Of a stretch of 64,000 nt of DNA, positions 8,267 through 16,909 are shown one piece after another. The stretch covers positions 1 through 64,000 of the forward strand of contig JAUUZY010000003.1 of the NCBI GenBank assembly GCA_030592015.1. Reading direction: 5' to 3'. Made by a program: the position numbers and the translations under genes. The stretch is from Candidatus Peregrinibacteria bacterium (lineage in GTDB: Bacteria > Patescibacteriota > Gracilibacteria > UBA1369 > LOWO2-01-FULL-3). The first letter of the stretch is position 1, and each line of letters starts with the position of its first letter. Below the pieces are notes generated by a model. That model was not told where the DNA came from. It saw nothing but the letters and a program-made list of their open reading frames with translations, and did not search any database.

Positions 8267-10011
8267 ACGTTATCCATAACAGCCCCAGTATTCGCACTGG
8301 TAACATGTTGTGCATAACGACCTAGCCAACCTCTCTTCACCTTGAGTTCATGCTCAGGTAGCTCTTCCAGGCGCCGAGCAATTTCTTCATCAGTCAAGTC
8401 TACATTGATAGTTCGCCCAATTGCATCAATCTTGATCTTGTCTCCATCCTGCAGAATAGCAAACGGCCCTCCAGCCGCAGCTTCCGGCGAAATATGGCCT
8501 ATACAAAGCCCTCTGGTTCCTCCAGAAAATCTACCATCAGTAATCAATGCGGCCTTCACACCCCGCCCTTTTATAGCGGCCGTGGGAGCCAACATCTCCT
8601 GCATTCCCGGTCCCCCCTTTGGTCCTTCATATTTCAAAACAACCACGTCGCCATCCACAACCTTCCCTTCCAAAATTCCACTGAGCGCCTCTTCCTGCGA
8701 TCCAAAAACCTTCGCCACTCCTTCAAATTGCATCATATCTTCCTCCACACCAGCAGTCTTTACCACACTACCCATCGGCGCAATATTCCCATACAAAATC
8801 GCCAACCCCCCAACCTCAGAAAACGCATCATCTCCAACTCTCACCACGTCACCATCAGCATCGGGCGACGCCTCAACATATTCCTTCAAACTCCCAACAC
8901 AAGTCGGCAAATCGATATTTAACGGTGCCTCACTGTGCTCATACACAGCCTTCAAAATCGCACCAATTCCACCCACTCGATGCACATCCTCTATATGAAC
9001 ATCAGGCCTCGAAGGAGAAACTTTGCAAATATTCGGAGTTACGTCAGATAATTCATTCACTCTCTCTAGCGGATACTTTATCCCTGCCTCCTGCGCCAAA
9101 GCTAAAGTGTGCAAAACAGTATTCGTCGATCCTCCCATCGCCAAATCCAAAATAAAAGCATTATCAATCGATTCTTTTGTCACGATATCCCGCGGCAAAA
9201 TCTTTTTATCCATCATTCGTTCAATCACATCCGCAGCCTTTTCCACAAACTTCACACGATCCGGATTTATTTCCCATTCCATATTTTCCTCATCAGTCCA
9301 AACCGCCGCCGGAATAGTTCCATTCCCCGGCATCGCCAATCCCACAGCTTCCGCCAGACAGTTCATAGAGTTCGCGGTAAACATACCCGCACAGCTTCCA
9401 CAAGTCCCACAAGCAGTACCAGCCAAATCCTCCAAATCGCCATCACTCATGCCACCCGCCGCATTTTTCCCAACCCCCTCAAAAACCGTCACCAAATCTG
9501 TGCCTCCCTTCCCAGCAAGCATCGGCCCGCCACTCAAATAAAGAGAAGGGATATTCAGCCGAACCATCGCATTTAGCATGCCCGGCACAATCTTGTCACA
9601 ATTCCCAATCCCAATCCACGCATCGCAAGGATGCGCTCCAATCATAGTTTCAATCTGATCAGTAATCAGCTCACGCGACGGCAGAGAATATTTCATCCCA
9701 AAATGCCCCATCGCAATCCCATCATCCACAGCCCCACCAATATTCGCATACCAGACATTATATCCCTTTTTCTTCAGCACGCTCACAACCCTCTTTCCCA
9801 ATTTATCCAAATGAGCATGCCCAGGAATCTGAGTCGTAAAAGAATTCACAACCGTCACAAAAGGCTTGCTCCTATCAGAAATTTCGTCAATTACTCCAGC
9901 CGCCTTCATCAAAGAAGCCGCCGGCAACATATGCATCCCTTCAGCCACAATCCGACTACCCCTCTTCTGCACATTAGCTATACCTGGATTTATCGCTTCG
10001 TTATTTGTCAT
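8263..10011 (-). CDS. ilvD: Dihydroxy-acid dehydratase
   Basis: 582 residues. It dehydrates 2,3-dihydroxy-isovalerate and -methylvalerate to the 2-keto acids that precede Val, Leu and Ile. Family motifs: [26 protein letters not shown], the cluster segment [17 protein letters not shown], and near the C-terminus [11 protein letters not shown]. The first motif resembles the E. coli-type enzyme with a 4Fe-4S cluster. I use the ATG at 10011; a TTG at 10026 is in frame but adds nothing conserved. It lies 51 bp downstream of two membrane coiled-coil genes on the same strand and 48 kb from the rest of the ilv genes, with no attenuator of its own visible. Confidence 0.95.
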   Translation of the reverse strand: MTNNEAINPGIANVQKRGSRIVAEGMHMLPAASLMKAAGVIDEISDRSKPFVTVVNSFTTQIPGHAHLDKLGKRVVSVLKKKGYNVWYANIGGAVDDGIAMGHFGMKYSLPSRELITDQIETMIGAHPCDAWIGIGNCDKIVPGMLNAMVRLNIPSLYLSGGPMLAGKGGTDLVTVFEGVGKNAAGGMSDGDLEDLAGTACGTCGSCAGMFTANSMNCLAEAVGLAMPGNGTIPAAVWTDEENMEWEINPDRVKFVEKAADVIERMMDKKILPRDIVTKESIDNAFILDLAMGGSTNTVLHTLALAQEAGIKYPLERVNELSDVTPNICKVSPSRPDVHIEDVHRVGGIGAILKAVYEHSEAPLNIDLPTCVGSLKEYVEASPDADGDVVRVGDDAFSEVGGLAILYGNIAPMGSVVKTAGVEEDMMQFEGVAKVFGSQEEALSGILEGKVVDGDVVVLKYEGPKGGPGMQEMLAPTAAIKGRGVKAALITDGRFSGGTRGLCIGHISPEAAAGGPFAILQDGDKIKIDAIGRTINVDLTDEEIARRLEELPEHELKVKRGWLGRYAQHVTSANTGAVMDNV

Positions 10012-10062
10012 AGGGGCATCATACAAAAAAACTCAAAGATCCACCAGCTTTCACGCTCAACG

Positions 10063-11892
10063 TTACTTTTTGACTGGAGTCAGGATATCCTGGCCTTCCA
10101 GCCCTTCAAGCAAGCCTGCATATGTTTTACTATCCACAGCCTGCCCCTCAAGAGAATCAGCTTTCTTCAGGTATTGCTCATAGGAAAAACCTGCATGTGC
10201 AGAGCGCAGAGCAAGTTCATATCCCTCGCCGTCAATCAAACGACCAAGCTTTCCAATAACTTCATTATTATCGTCCTCTTCTTCAACAGGAAAAAAGAGA
10301 TAGTCTTTATTTCCATGACTCAATTTCCCCTCAACCACCTTTCCCTCATCCGATTCTTCATCGTCCCCTTTTCCATCAAAAAGCTCAATCGGAAGTCCAT
10401 CCTTGTCATCGGCTCTAAAGATAGTCAATTGTGCAATTTTCCTGTCCCCTTTATATGATTCCAAAATCGCCTCCAATATTTCTGGATTCACAGTTTGGCC
10501 AGCAATCGTACTAAGGATAGTAACATCGCCGCCTTCCATTTCAAGTGTCCTTTTAAAGGCTTTTTTACAATTATTTTTTTGGGCAAGTATCGTTTGAATT
10601 TTATGTGCAATAGGGGGCTGGTTTTTCGCTTTCTCCACGAGCCCTGCCATTTTATCCACTTTTGCAGGAGGAAAGTTACAGATATTTTTAGCCGTCAAGC
10701 CTTCAAGTATAGCATTAGATTCAGGGAAATCTACTGGGGCTTCGTCCTTTTCTTCTTCATCATCGCTATCCGCCCCCGCAGTCGGAGTAGTCTTATCAAC
10801 TTCGACCTCAACCTCAGCAGGTTTCTTATCTGGATCATCCACAGCTGCCATCGCAACAGCAATAGGATCTTTCTTCGCGCCTTCAATTTGCAGTCCACGA
10901 TAAACGTATCCCGCCGCAGATGCACCAAAGAAAAGAATAAGTACAGATGCCACCTTGAGATATGTGGCTTTCTGTAAATCTCGAAGATTGACTTCAGAAG
11001 CTTTGGCACGTTCTATTCTTGTATCGGCATTTTTCATTTTTACTTCCGCCTCCTTCATCTTCTCCCAAAGACCGGTATTGTCAGTTTTTGCGGCTTCAAA
11101 TGCACGTTGCATTTGAGTAAAATCTTGCTTTTCATGGGCAAGACTTCGCATTTTTTCCATGATTTCATCCCTCAATACTTTAAGGTTTTCAATTTCTTCG
11201 TTAGAGCCCTTACTATCCCTCAAAAGATCAGCAACCTTTATCCGAGCGTTGCTAACAACTTCTTTATCAGCAAGCTCGTACTCCTTTCTTTTCAGCGCAG
11301 GCACAAGTTGCTTAATAAGTTCAACAAAAGATCCTAATTCATCAAGCTCAACACTAGATCCTTCAGGAAGAGTCAAAAACATTTCAAGAAAATCATTACA
11401 CTTTTTAAACAATAGCTCTAGAGGGTCAGATATCTCATCTGCTTTATCAAACATTTTATCATCTACGGTAAGAGGGCCTGGCAAAGAACGTACTCTCGCA
11501 GGGATATCTTTGGAGGCAGTAGTTTGCGGAACCTTTGGGGTTTTAGCTCCTGCCGACAAAGCTTTTCCTTTGGGCTTTGGGACCTTTTTTGTATCCGCAA
11601 AACCTATGGAAGAGTCAGCCTCGATAGGAACGCCATCCACAGCAGCTTGTGCCAAAGCTGCAATATTAACTGGCATCTCCCATTCTCTTTCAATAGTTGC
11701 TGGTCCTGGTTCTCTAGTTTGACCTGGCTTCAGCTCCGGCTCATCACGATTAATCCATCCACCAGCCCTGGTGACAGGAGTTGCCGGAGGAACAGGAGGC
11801 CTCACCATGTCTTCAGTAGGATCAGCAACATCATTATCAAAATCATCAAAATCACTTTGCGCTTTTCCTTCAAGTCTTTTTCTAGTAGCCAT
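10063..11892 (-). CDS. Single-span membrane coiled-coil protein, possible paralog of the next gene
   Basis: 609 residues, function unknown. Residues 1-165 are Pro/Ala/Lys-rich and probably disordered. About 165-310 is helical and charged, suited to coiled coil. A single membrane segment at about 314-334 (YLKVASVLILFFGASAAGYV) is followed by an acidic linker and a C-terminal domain of about 220 residues. With no signal peptide, the N-terminal part should be cytosolic and the C-terminal domain outside. The C-terminal domain shares weak patterns with the product of the gene 37 bp upstream (Y-LALRSA-G-SY and LEG near the end), suggesting duplication. The two genes and ilvD could be one transcript. 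Confidence 0.7.
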   Translation of the reverse strand: MATRKRLEGKAQSDFDDFDNDVADPTEDMVRPPVPPATPVTRAGGWINRDEPELKPGQTREPGPATIEREWEMPVNIAALAQAAVDGVPIEADSSIGFADTKKVPKPKGKALSAGAKTPKVPQTTASKDIPARVRSLPGPLTVDDKMFDKADEISDPLELLFKKCNDFLEMFLTLPEGSSVELDELGSFVELIKQLVPALKRKEYELADKEVVSNARIKVADLLRDSKGSNEEIENLKVLRDEIMEKMRSLAHEKQDFTQMQRAFEAAKTDNTGLWEKMKEAEVKMKNADTRIERAKASEVNLRDLQKATYLKVASVLILFFGASAAGYVYRGLQIEGAKKDPIAVAMAAVDDPDKKPAEVEVEVDKTTPTAGADSDDEEEKDEAPVDFPESNAILEGLTAKNICNFPPAKVDKMAGLVEKAKNQPPIAHKIQTILAQKNNCKKAFKRTLEMEGGDVTILSTIAGQTVNPEILEAILESYKGDRKIAQLTIFRADDKDGLPIELFDGKGDDEESDEGKVVEGKLSHGNKDYLFFPVEEEDDNNEVIGKLGRLIDGEGYELALRSAHAGFSYEQYLKKADSLEGQAVDSKTYAGLLEGLEGQDILTPVKK

Positions 11893-11929
11893 TTTTTAAA
11901 GTTATATTAAGAAAATCTTATAAGTAAAT

Positions 11930-14236
11930 CTATTCTACTTTTGCTTCAACTGTTTCTACTTCTTCTTCAAACACTTCTTCTATCAAAAGATCCGGAGGAC
12001 CTTCTAAAATCCTAGAAAGCTCTTTATATGCAGACTCCGGAATAGTGCCAATCACCTCATCTTTAGATTCACTGCCCTTTACAATCGCAAGACATTTCTT
12101 GTAAGAGATTCCTCCCTCTAAAGCAATACGAGCAGCTCGCTCAATCGCCTTGGAACTGTCTAAACGTTGAGCCATAACACCTACAGTAGTCTGAAAATCT
12201 ATACTCAAATCTCCTGTAAGTCCTACCGTTCCATAAGTTGTAGCATCTTTTACCCCATTTAAATTCATTTGCATCAGGGGATCACCATCTTTCTCTTTTT
12301 TTACTTTCATTCGTTTAAAGTTGTCAGCACCATTCTCCATGTGGAAAATAAGTGTTATTCGCTTTATTTCCTTTTCAGATAAGCTATCAATAATTCCTGC
12401 CAAACCAGCAATTAATTTATCATCAATAGAAAAGTTTTTAGGGAAAGTATGTCCTACATAGCTTCCTTTCAGACCACGAACCTCTTTAAAATCCATAACA
12501 TTGCATAGATTTCCAAGCCTCCCAAGGGCTTGCCCCACCCCCTTATCAGCAAGGATTCCTTGAAGTTTTTCAAAGGCTTCCGGAGTAACCAATGGACAGG
12601 TTTTTTCTACCTCCATGCCATCAACGCTCCCCCTAAATTCTGAAAACTTAAAACCGGTGATAGGCTCAAGGTCAATTTTAGACTCGGGCTCAACCGGTGG
12701 CGTAGATGGAGATTCCTTATCAGCCACAGCAACAATTGCCTTATCCTTGTTCTTTAGTTGTTTAAATTTTGCAATTTCCCCCTCCAGAGCTTCAACTTCA
12801 GCCTCCAATGCTCCAATTTCCTCCGCTTTCTGCTTAAGCCAATAGCTGACCCCGGCAAATATAGCTCCAGACCCAAGTGTTAAAGCTGCTACAGCTGCAA
12901 CAGAAATCCAGACCAAGCGCCTATTTCGAGCAAGCTCATTATTTTCCCCAGTAATCCATTCTGAGAGTCTTCCTCTTTCAAGAAAAAGACTATGCTTTCT
13001 ATCTTTGAGCTCTTCCTGGCCTTCCTCAATTATTGTCTCTGCCTTTGTCTTAGCGGCTGCGGCCTCTGCAAACTGCTTTCGAATTTCCTCAAGTAGCTTA
13101 GATTCCTGAGTACCAATCCTCTCCTCTCTACCCTCTACCACATCTCTTCTAATCCCCACTCTTTCTTCGGCATTCTTAACAGTTTTTTCTCTATTTAAAA
13201 TGGCTTTTTGTCTCTTCAGAAGCTGATCCAGCAAAGCTTTAAGCTTGTCAGGTGCAGATTCAAGTTTTGCGCGCTCAGCAGCAAGTGCATCAATTTTTCT
13301 TTTCAAGTCGTCCATTATATGCCTTTTAGCTTCAATCACCGCCTTTAATTTATCAACTTCGGCCTTTTCTATCTCAGCGATTTCAGCCTCAAGCTTCTCT
13401 TTTAGCCTTGCAAACTCAGCAGCAGATGCTTTTTTAAGCCTTTTTTCTAATTCAAAAACTTTTTCACGCTCTACTTCAACTCCTGCTTCCATTTCTCTAA
13501 TTCCCTGCTGTTTTTCTAGAAGTTCCTGTTCAAATTGTTCAAGCATTCTTTTCAATTCATCTACGTCCTTCTGCTCCTGCTCCTTCTGCTTCTCAAATGC
13601 TTCGATGGTTTTATTTAGTTCAGCCTCAGCGTTATTAATATCTCTCCATGCTTTGTTTTTATCCTCCTCCTCTGCTTTTTCGCGCTCTCGCTCAGCACGA
13701 CCTTCTCTAATACCTCGGCTAAGGCTGCCAGCAGGTCTAGCAGTCGCAGCAGGACGCCTTGCTACGGGTTTTCTACTTTCGGTTAAAAGATGAGTGTCCG
13801 ATGCCAATAGAGGTGGAGCGACCATGCTTGGAGATCCATGCACGGTTCTGTTTGCAGCAGCAGGAACCTTAGCAGAGCCAGCCTTTAAGGCCGCAATTTT
13901 TGTCTTTTGCATTGCAGCAGCTAATTGGCCCTGGACAATTAGACTTGGACTACCATGTAGGGTCTGATTTGCCGCCTCAGGAATTTTAGTGGGAGCGGGG
14001 CTAGAATCATGTCGTTTTTCAGAAAGCGCAGGAATCCCTGTTTGAGTCGGGACATCAGAACCAGATGCAGAAAATGGGCTAATAGCACCGGGGAGTTCTT
14101 CCCAATCCCCGGAATCATCAGAAGACGCGGGCAGGTCAACAGTATCAAGCATAGCAGCTTCCCCTTCCGGAGGACCGTCCGCTTCTACTTTCTTTTTCCC
14201 AACAAGCTCTCTAAGCTTTTCAATCTGACTTGGCAT
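11930..14236 (-). CDS. Single-span membrane protein with a long coiled coil
   Basis: 768 residues, not recognised as a known family. The N-terminus (1-180) is Pro/Ala/Ser-rich and includes a near-duplicated block, IPEAANQTLHGSPS and VPAAANRTVHGSPS. About 185-430 is an uninterrupted Glu/Lys/Ala-rich heptad-like helix. A membrane span at about 446-468 (WISVAAVAALTLGSGAIFAG) is followed by a second short coiled coil and a C-terminal domain of about 230 residues with three Cys. The predicted topology is cytosolic rod, exported C-terminal domain. The ATG at 14236 is used; a TTG at 14251 is in frame. A promoter lies at 14265-14294. Confidence 0.75.
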   Translation of the reverse strand: MPSQIEKLRELVGKKKVEADGPPEGEAAMLDTVDLPASSDDSGDWEELPGAISPFSASGSDVPTQTGIPALSEKRHDSSPAPTKIPEAANQTLHGSPSLIVQGQLAAAMQKTKIAALKAGSAKVPAAANRTVHGSPSMVAPPLLASDTHLLTESRKPVARRPAATARPAGSLSRGIREGRAEREREKAEEEDKNKAWRDINNAEAELNKTIEAFEKQKEQEQKDVDELKRMLEQFEQELLEKQQGIREMEAGVEVEREKVFELEKRLKKASAAEFARLKEKLEAEIAEIEKAEVDKLKAVIEAKRHIMDDLKRKIDALAAERAKLESAPDKLKALLDQLLKRQKAILNREKTVKNAEERVGIRRDVVEGREERIGTQESKLLEEIRKQFAEAAAAKTKAETIIEEGQEELKDRKHSLFLERGRLSEWITGENNELARNRRLVWISVAAVAALTLGSGAIFAGVSYWLKQKAEEIGALEAEVEALEGEIAKFKQLKNKDKAIVAVADKESPSTPPVEPESKIDLEPITGFKFSEFRGSVDGMEVEKTCPLVTPEAFEKLQGILADKGVGQALGRLGNLCNVMDFKEVRGLKGSYVGHTFPKNFSIDDKLIAGLAGIIDSLSEKEIKRITLIFHMENGADNFKRMKVKKEKDGDPLMQMNLNGVKDATTYGTVGLTGDLSIDFQTTVGVMAQRLDSSKAIERAARIALEGGISYKKCLAIVKGSESKDEVIGTIPESAYKELSRILEGPPDLLIEEVFEEEVETVEAKVE

Positions 14237-14264
14237 ATGTAAAAAATACAAAAACTAAGGTTTT

Positions 14265-14294
14265 CTTATACATTAAGTTGACCTGCTAGGTCAA
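14265..14294 (-). promoter_or_regulatory. Promoter with an inverted repeat over the -35
   Basis: Read on the minus strand: TTGACC (14294-14289), 18-bp spacer, TATAAG (14270-14265), about 22 nt before the likely start. The -35 is one arm of an inverted repeat TTGACC-5 bp-GGTCAA at 14278-14294, which could serve as an operator or give a second -35 on the plus strand. Confidence 0.5.
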
Positions 14295-14354
14295 GCAGCC
14301 ATTCCTTCTTGTAAAGGCAGATGGCTCAGAGGTCTTTGTAGACAAGCACGCAAA

Positions 14355-15602
14355 CTACAATCCAGTATAACCATAAGCCACAACATTCCACGGCTTCACA
14401 ACAAGCATGGTTTTTTGCTGTTCCGGAAGGTATGTTTTATCACCACTTTCATAATCATGAAGGGCCATATCTAGAACGCTTGAATGATAACGGAAGTTTT
14501 CACCAAAACGCGTTCCTGGATCATTAGTGATAAATTCCTTGGTTTTGCTGTCATATCCCTTGATAAGAATTGTGTGTTGAAGCGGCCCTATACCGCTAAA
14601 ATACGGGTTGGGCAAAAGCTTGCCATTTACAGGAACCACAACCGCATTCCCACTATAGAGTTCATTTTTGATGTCTTGAATTGTAATGTTTTCTACCAGT
14701 TTCACATTTGGATAATTGAAATATCCACTGACAATCCAATCCAAGGTGTCTTGAGCAGAGGTATCGTGTGCTGTCCAAAAATTTGCAATCTGGTATTCAT
14801 AAATTCTGATTATTTCCTCCTTTGCCTCTTCCAAAGTCAGCGACTGACCTTTAGCCCATCTAACTGCCATAAGAATTGCAGCCTCTTCGCAACCTTCTGA
14901 CTGCCTGATATCATTCCACTCTCCAAATGGTGCTTGCGCAGCAAATGGAATATCCAACAAAACATCCATCTCTCTGGAAATATTTTCAACAACAATTCCT
15001 CTCTCCTTAGCAATCGTACGGTAAACAACTTCACTTACATTCGCTCGTGTCATTGGGCTGGCCGGGTAGTAAAAATCCCCCACTTCCTCCAGAAAGTTAT
15101 TTGATTTTGCATAAAGAACATAAGAAGCATACCAAGAATCCATCGGAACATCTGAATACAGTCTAGTCTCCGAAGATTTTGCCTCCCATTCCTGAATTTC
15201 GCCTAGGATTTTTAGTGCTTCTGCCTTGTTGATACCCTTTTCAGGCTTGAACTTCCCGTCTGAGTAGCCATCGATCCACCCCTCTTTATATGCTTTCTTC
15301 AGTGCAGGAGCATACCAAGCATCATGATCAACATCAGGGAATGGTGTCTTTTCCATAACATCGAACTCAATATTTGCTCCAGTCAAAGCAATAGCAAGAA
15401 ATTCCGCCCTATTTACATAATTATCAGGCCTAAAAGTTCCATCCGGGTATCCATTAATTATATTTTCCTCTTGAAGAAAGTTGATAGCGATATAGTTTTG
15501 CTGAGAATATGATAAGTCTGAAAAAGCAGCATGGGACAGCTGAACTGGAATCGCCAGTGTGATCACTAAGGTTATCGCCAAATTTTTTACTAAATTTTTC
15601 AT
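14355..15602 (-). CDS. SLH-domain protein with a C39-like cysteine peptidase domain
   Basis: 415 residues. A signal peptide (1-25) precedes three SLH repeats at about 28-200 (NGYPDGTFRPDNYVNRAEF, DGYSDGKFKPEKGINKAEA, and a weaker third). A Peptidase_C39_2-type domain fills about 212-400: LDIPFAAQAPFGEW, the nucleophile in QSEGCEEAAILMAV, the His in LQHTILIKGYD, and Asp in TNDPGTRFG. It should be wall-attached and could cleave peptides or wall crosslinks outside the cell. It has its own promoter at 15629-15657. Confidence 0.85.
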   Translation of the reverse strand: MKNLVKNLAITLVITLAIPVQLSHAAFSDLSYSQQNYIAINFLQEENIINGYPDGTFRPDNYVNRAEFLAIALTGANIEFDVMEKTPFPDVDHDAWYAPALKKAYKEGWIDGYSDGKFKPEKGINKAEALKILGEIQEWEAKSSETRLYSDVPMDSWYASYVLYAKSNNFLEEVGDFYYPASPMTRANVSEVVYRTIAKERGIVVENISREMDVLLDIPFAAQAPFGEWNDIRQSEGCEEAAILMAVRWAKGQSLTLEEAKEEIIRIYEYQIANFWTAHDTSAQDTLDWIVSGYFNYPNVKLVENITIQDIKNELYSGNAVVVPVNGKLLPNPYFSGIGPLQHTILIKGYDSKTKEFITNDPGTRFGENFRYHSSVLDMALHDYESGDKTYLPEQQKTMLVVKPWNVVAYGYTGL

Positions 15603-15628
15603 ATTTTCGTGGATTGTATAAGCAGCTG

Positions 15629-15657
15629 ACTCTACCCTATTACAGAGTGTTTGTCAA
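15629..15657 (-). promoter_or_regulatory. Promoter for the SLH-C39 peptidase gene
   Basis: On the minus strand, TTGACA (15657-15652), 17-bp spacer, TAGAGT (15634-15629). The start would be near 15622, about 20 nt before the ATG at 15602. Confidence 0.6.
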
Positions 15658-15730
15658 GCGCCCTGCCACGGTCATTTCGTCGCATGGACAACTCATGCTA
15701 CAATCACACGAGTTGATTTAACAAAAAAAT

Positions 15731-16873
15731 ATGAACAAAATAGTGAAAATAGACCTGAAATCTTTAAAGGCACCTTTAATTTTTATGATTTTAGCAACAA
15801 TTTTGGTTTCTGCTGTTTCTTTTTATGTTTATATAAATAAAACTAACTCTGACTGGAACGCCGCTTTAGAAGAGGAGCAAGCCAGAGTTGAATCTGTTGA
15901 GGCATTTATGTACAAGGCCTTGCAGGTAGTTGAAAATGACCTAGAGGTGACGGCAAATAATGAGGAATTGAATGACTATTTGAGATACGGAGATAAAAAA
16001 TTTATAGAGGGGGCAGCTGAAGATTTTCTTGACTTGAGTAAGGCAAAAGGCATTTATGACCAGATTCGTTTTTTGGATGAGGAAGGAATGGAAATTGTAA
16101 GAGTAAAATATAATTCAGGAATTCCAGATATTGTCGCTGAAGCAGAATTGCAAGATAAAAGCGGTCGTTATTATTTTCAGGATGCTCTTGCACTTGAGAG
16201 AGGCGAAACATTTGTTTCTCCATTTGATCTAAACATTGAGAACGGAGAAATACAACAGCCTGAAACTCCTATCATAAGATTTGGAAAATCGATAATTACT
16301 AGCAGCGGGAATAAGCAAGGTGTGATTATCTTAAACTATCTCGGAGATGTTCTTTTACAGGGAATGGATGAAATTTATAGAAATAGTGATGGAACATTGC
16401 TCATGCTTAACCAAAATGGGAATTGGTTGAAGGCTGAGAACTCTAACGCTGAATGGAATTTTATGTACGATGACAAGGCAGAGGAGACATTGTACTCTAT
16501 CGATCCGGAAGCTTGGATTGCAAGCCAAGAAGCTCTTTCAGGTCAACGTGTAACTGATATGGGCGTTTATACATTTATTAAAATATTCCCGTTGTCTCTT
16601 GATCAGGTTTCCAGCAGTGGTTCAATAGAGCCTGCTTCTCCAAGCGACAAAGAGGTTCTTCTGAATGAATATAATTGGACTATTCTCTCCTATATTTCAG
16701 CTGAGACGTTAAAAGAAAAATCAACAGTCTTTAGGGAAAGAATGATTATTCTTGATCTGATAATAATTCTGATGTTTGGATTAGTTACATGGAGATATGC
16801 ATATGCTCTAGCTGCAAGAAAAGAAGCAGAGATAGAGTTGAAAGAAGTGGAGGAGAAACCGCTTGCCGAATAA
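15731..16873 (+). CDS. Orphan dCache-type membrane sensor without an output domain
   Basis: 380 residues. An N-terminal membrane helix (16-34) and a C-terminal one (about 340-358) enclose an exported domain of about 300 residues. That domain reads like the double Cache sensor of histidine kinases and diguanylate cyclases: IRFLDEEGMEIVRVKYNSG, then RYYFQDAL, GETFVSPFDLNIENGEI, PIIRFGKSI, and VIILNYLGD. After the second helix only about 20 charged residues remain, with no HAMP, kinase, GGDEF or chemotaxis domain. Any signal must pass to a separate partner, or the protein only binds ligand. The copper ATPase gene follows after 36 bp. Confidence 0.75.
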   Translation: MNKIVKIDLKSLKAPLIFMILATILVSAVSFYVYINKTNSDWNAALEEEQARVESVEAFMYKALQVVENDLEVTANNEELNDYLRYGDKKFIEGAAEDFLDLSKAKGIYDQIRFLDEEGMEIVRVKYNSGIPDIVAEAELQDKSGRYYFQDALALERGETFVSPFDLNIENGEIQQPETPIIRFGKSIITSSGNKQGVIILNYLGDVLLQGMDEIYRNSDGTLLMLNQNGNWLKAENSNAEWNFMYDDKAEETLYSIDPEAWIASQEALSGQRVTDMGVYTFIKIFPLSLDQVSSSGSIEPASPSDKEVLLNEYNWTILSYISAETLKEKSTVFRERMIILDLIIILMFGLVTWRYAYALAARKEAEIELKEVEEKPLAE

Positions 16874-16909
16874 GAAGGCTTCATTTTATTATCACTAATA
16901 AATAGCATT

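Noticed and set aside
8342-9865. Several long plus-strand open frames opposite ilvD.
   Set aside because: They are antisense shadows of a clearly conserved gene with no family match of their own.
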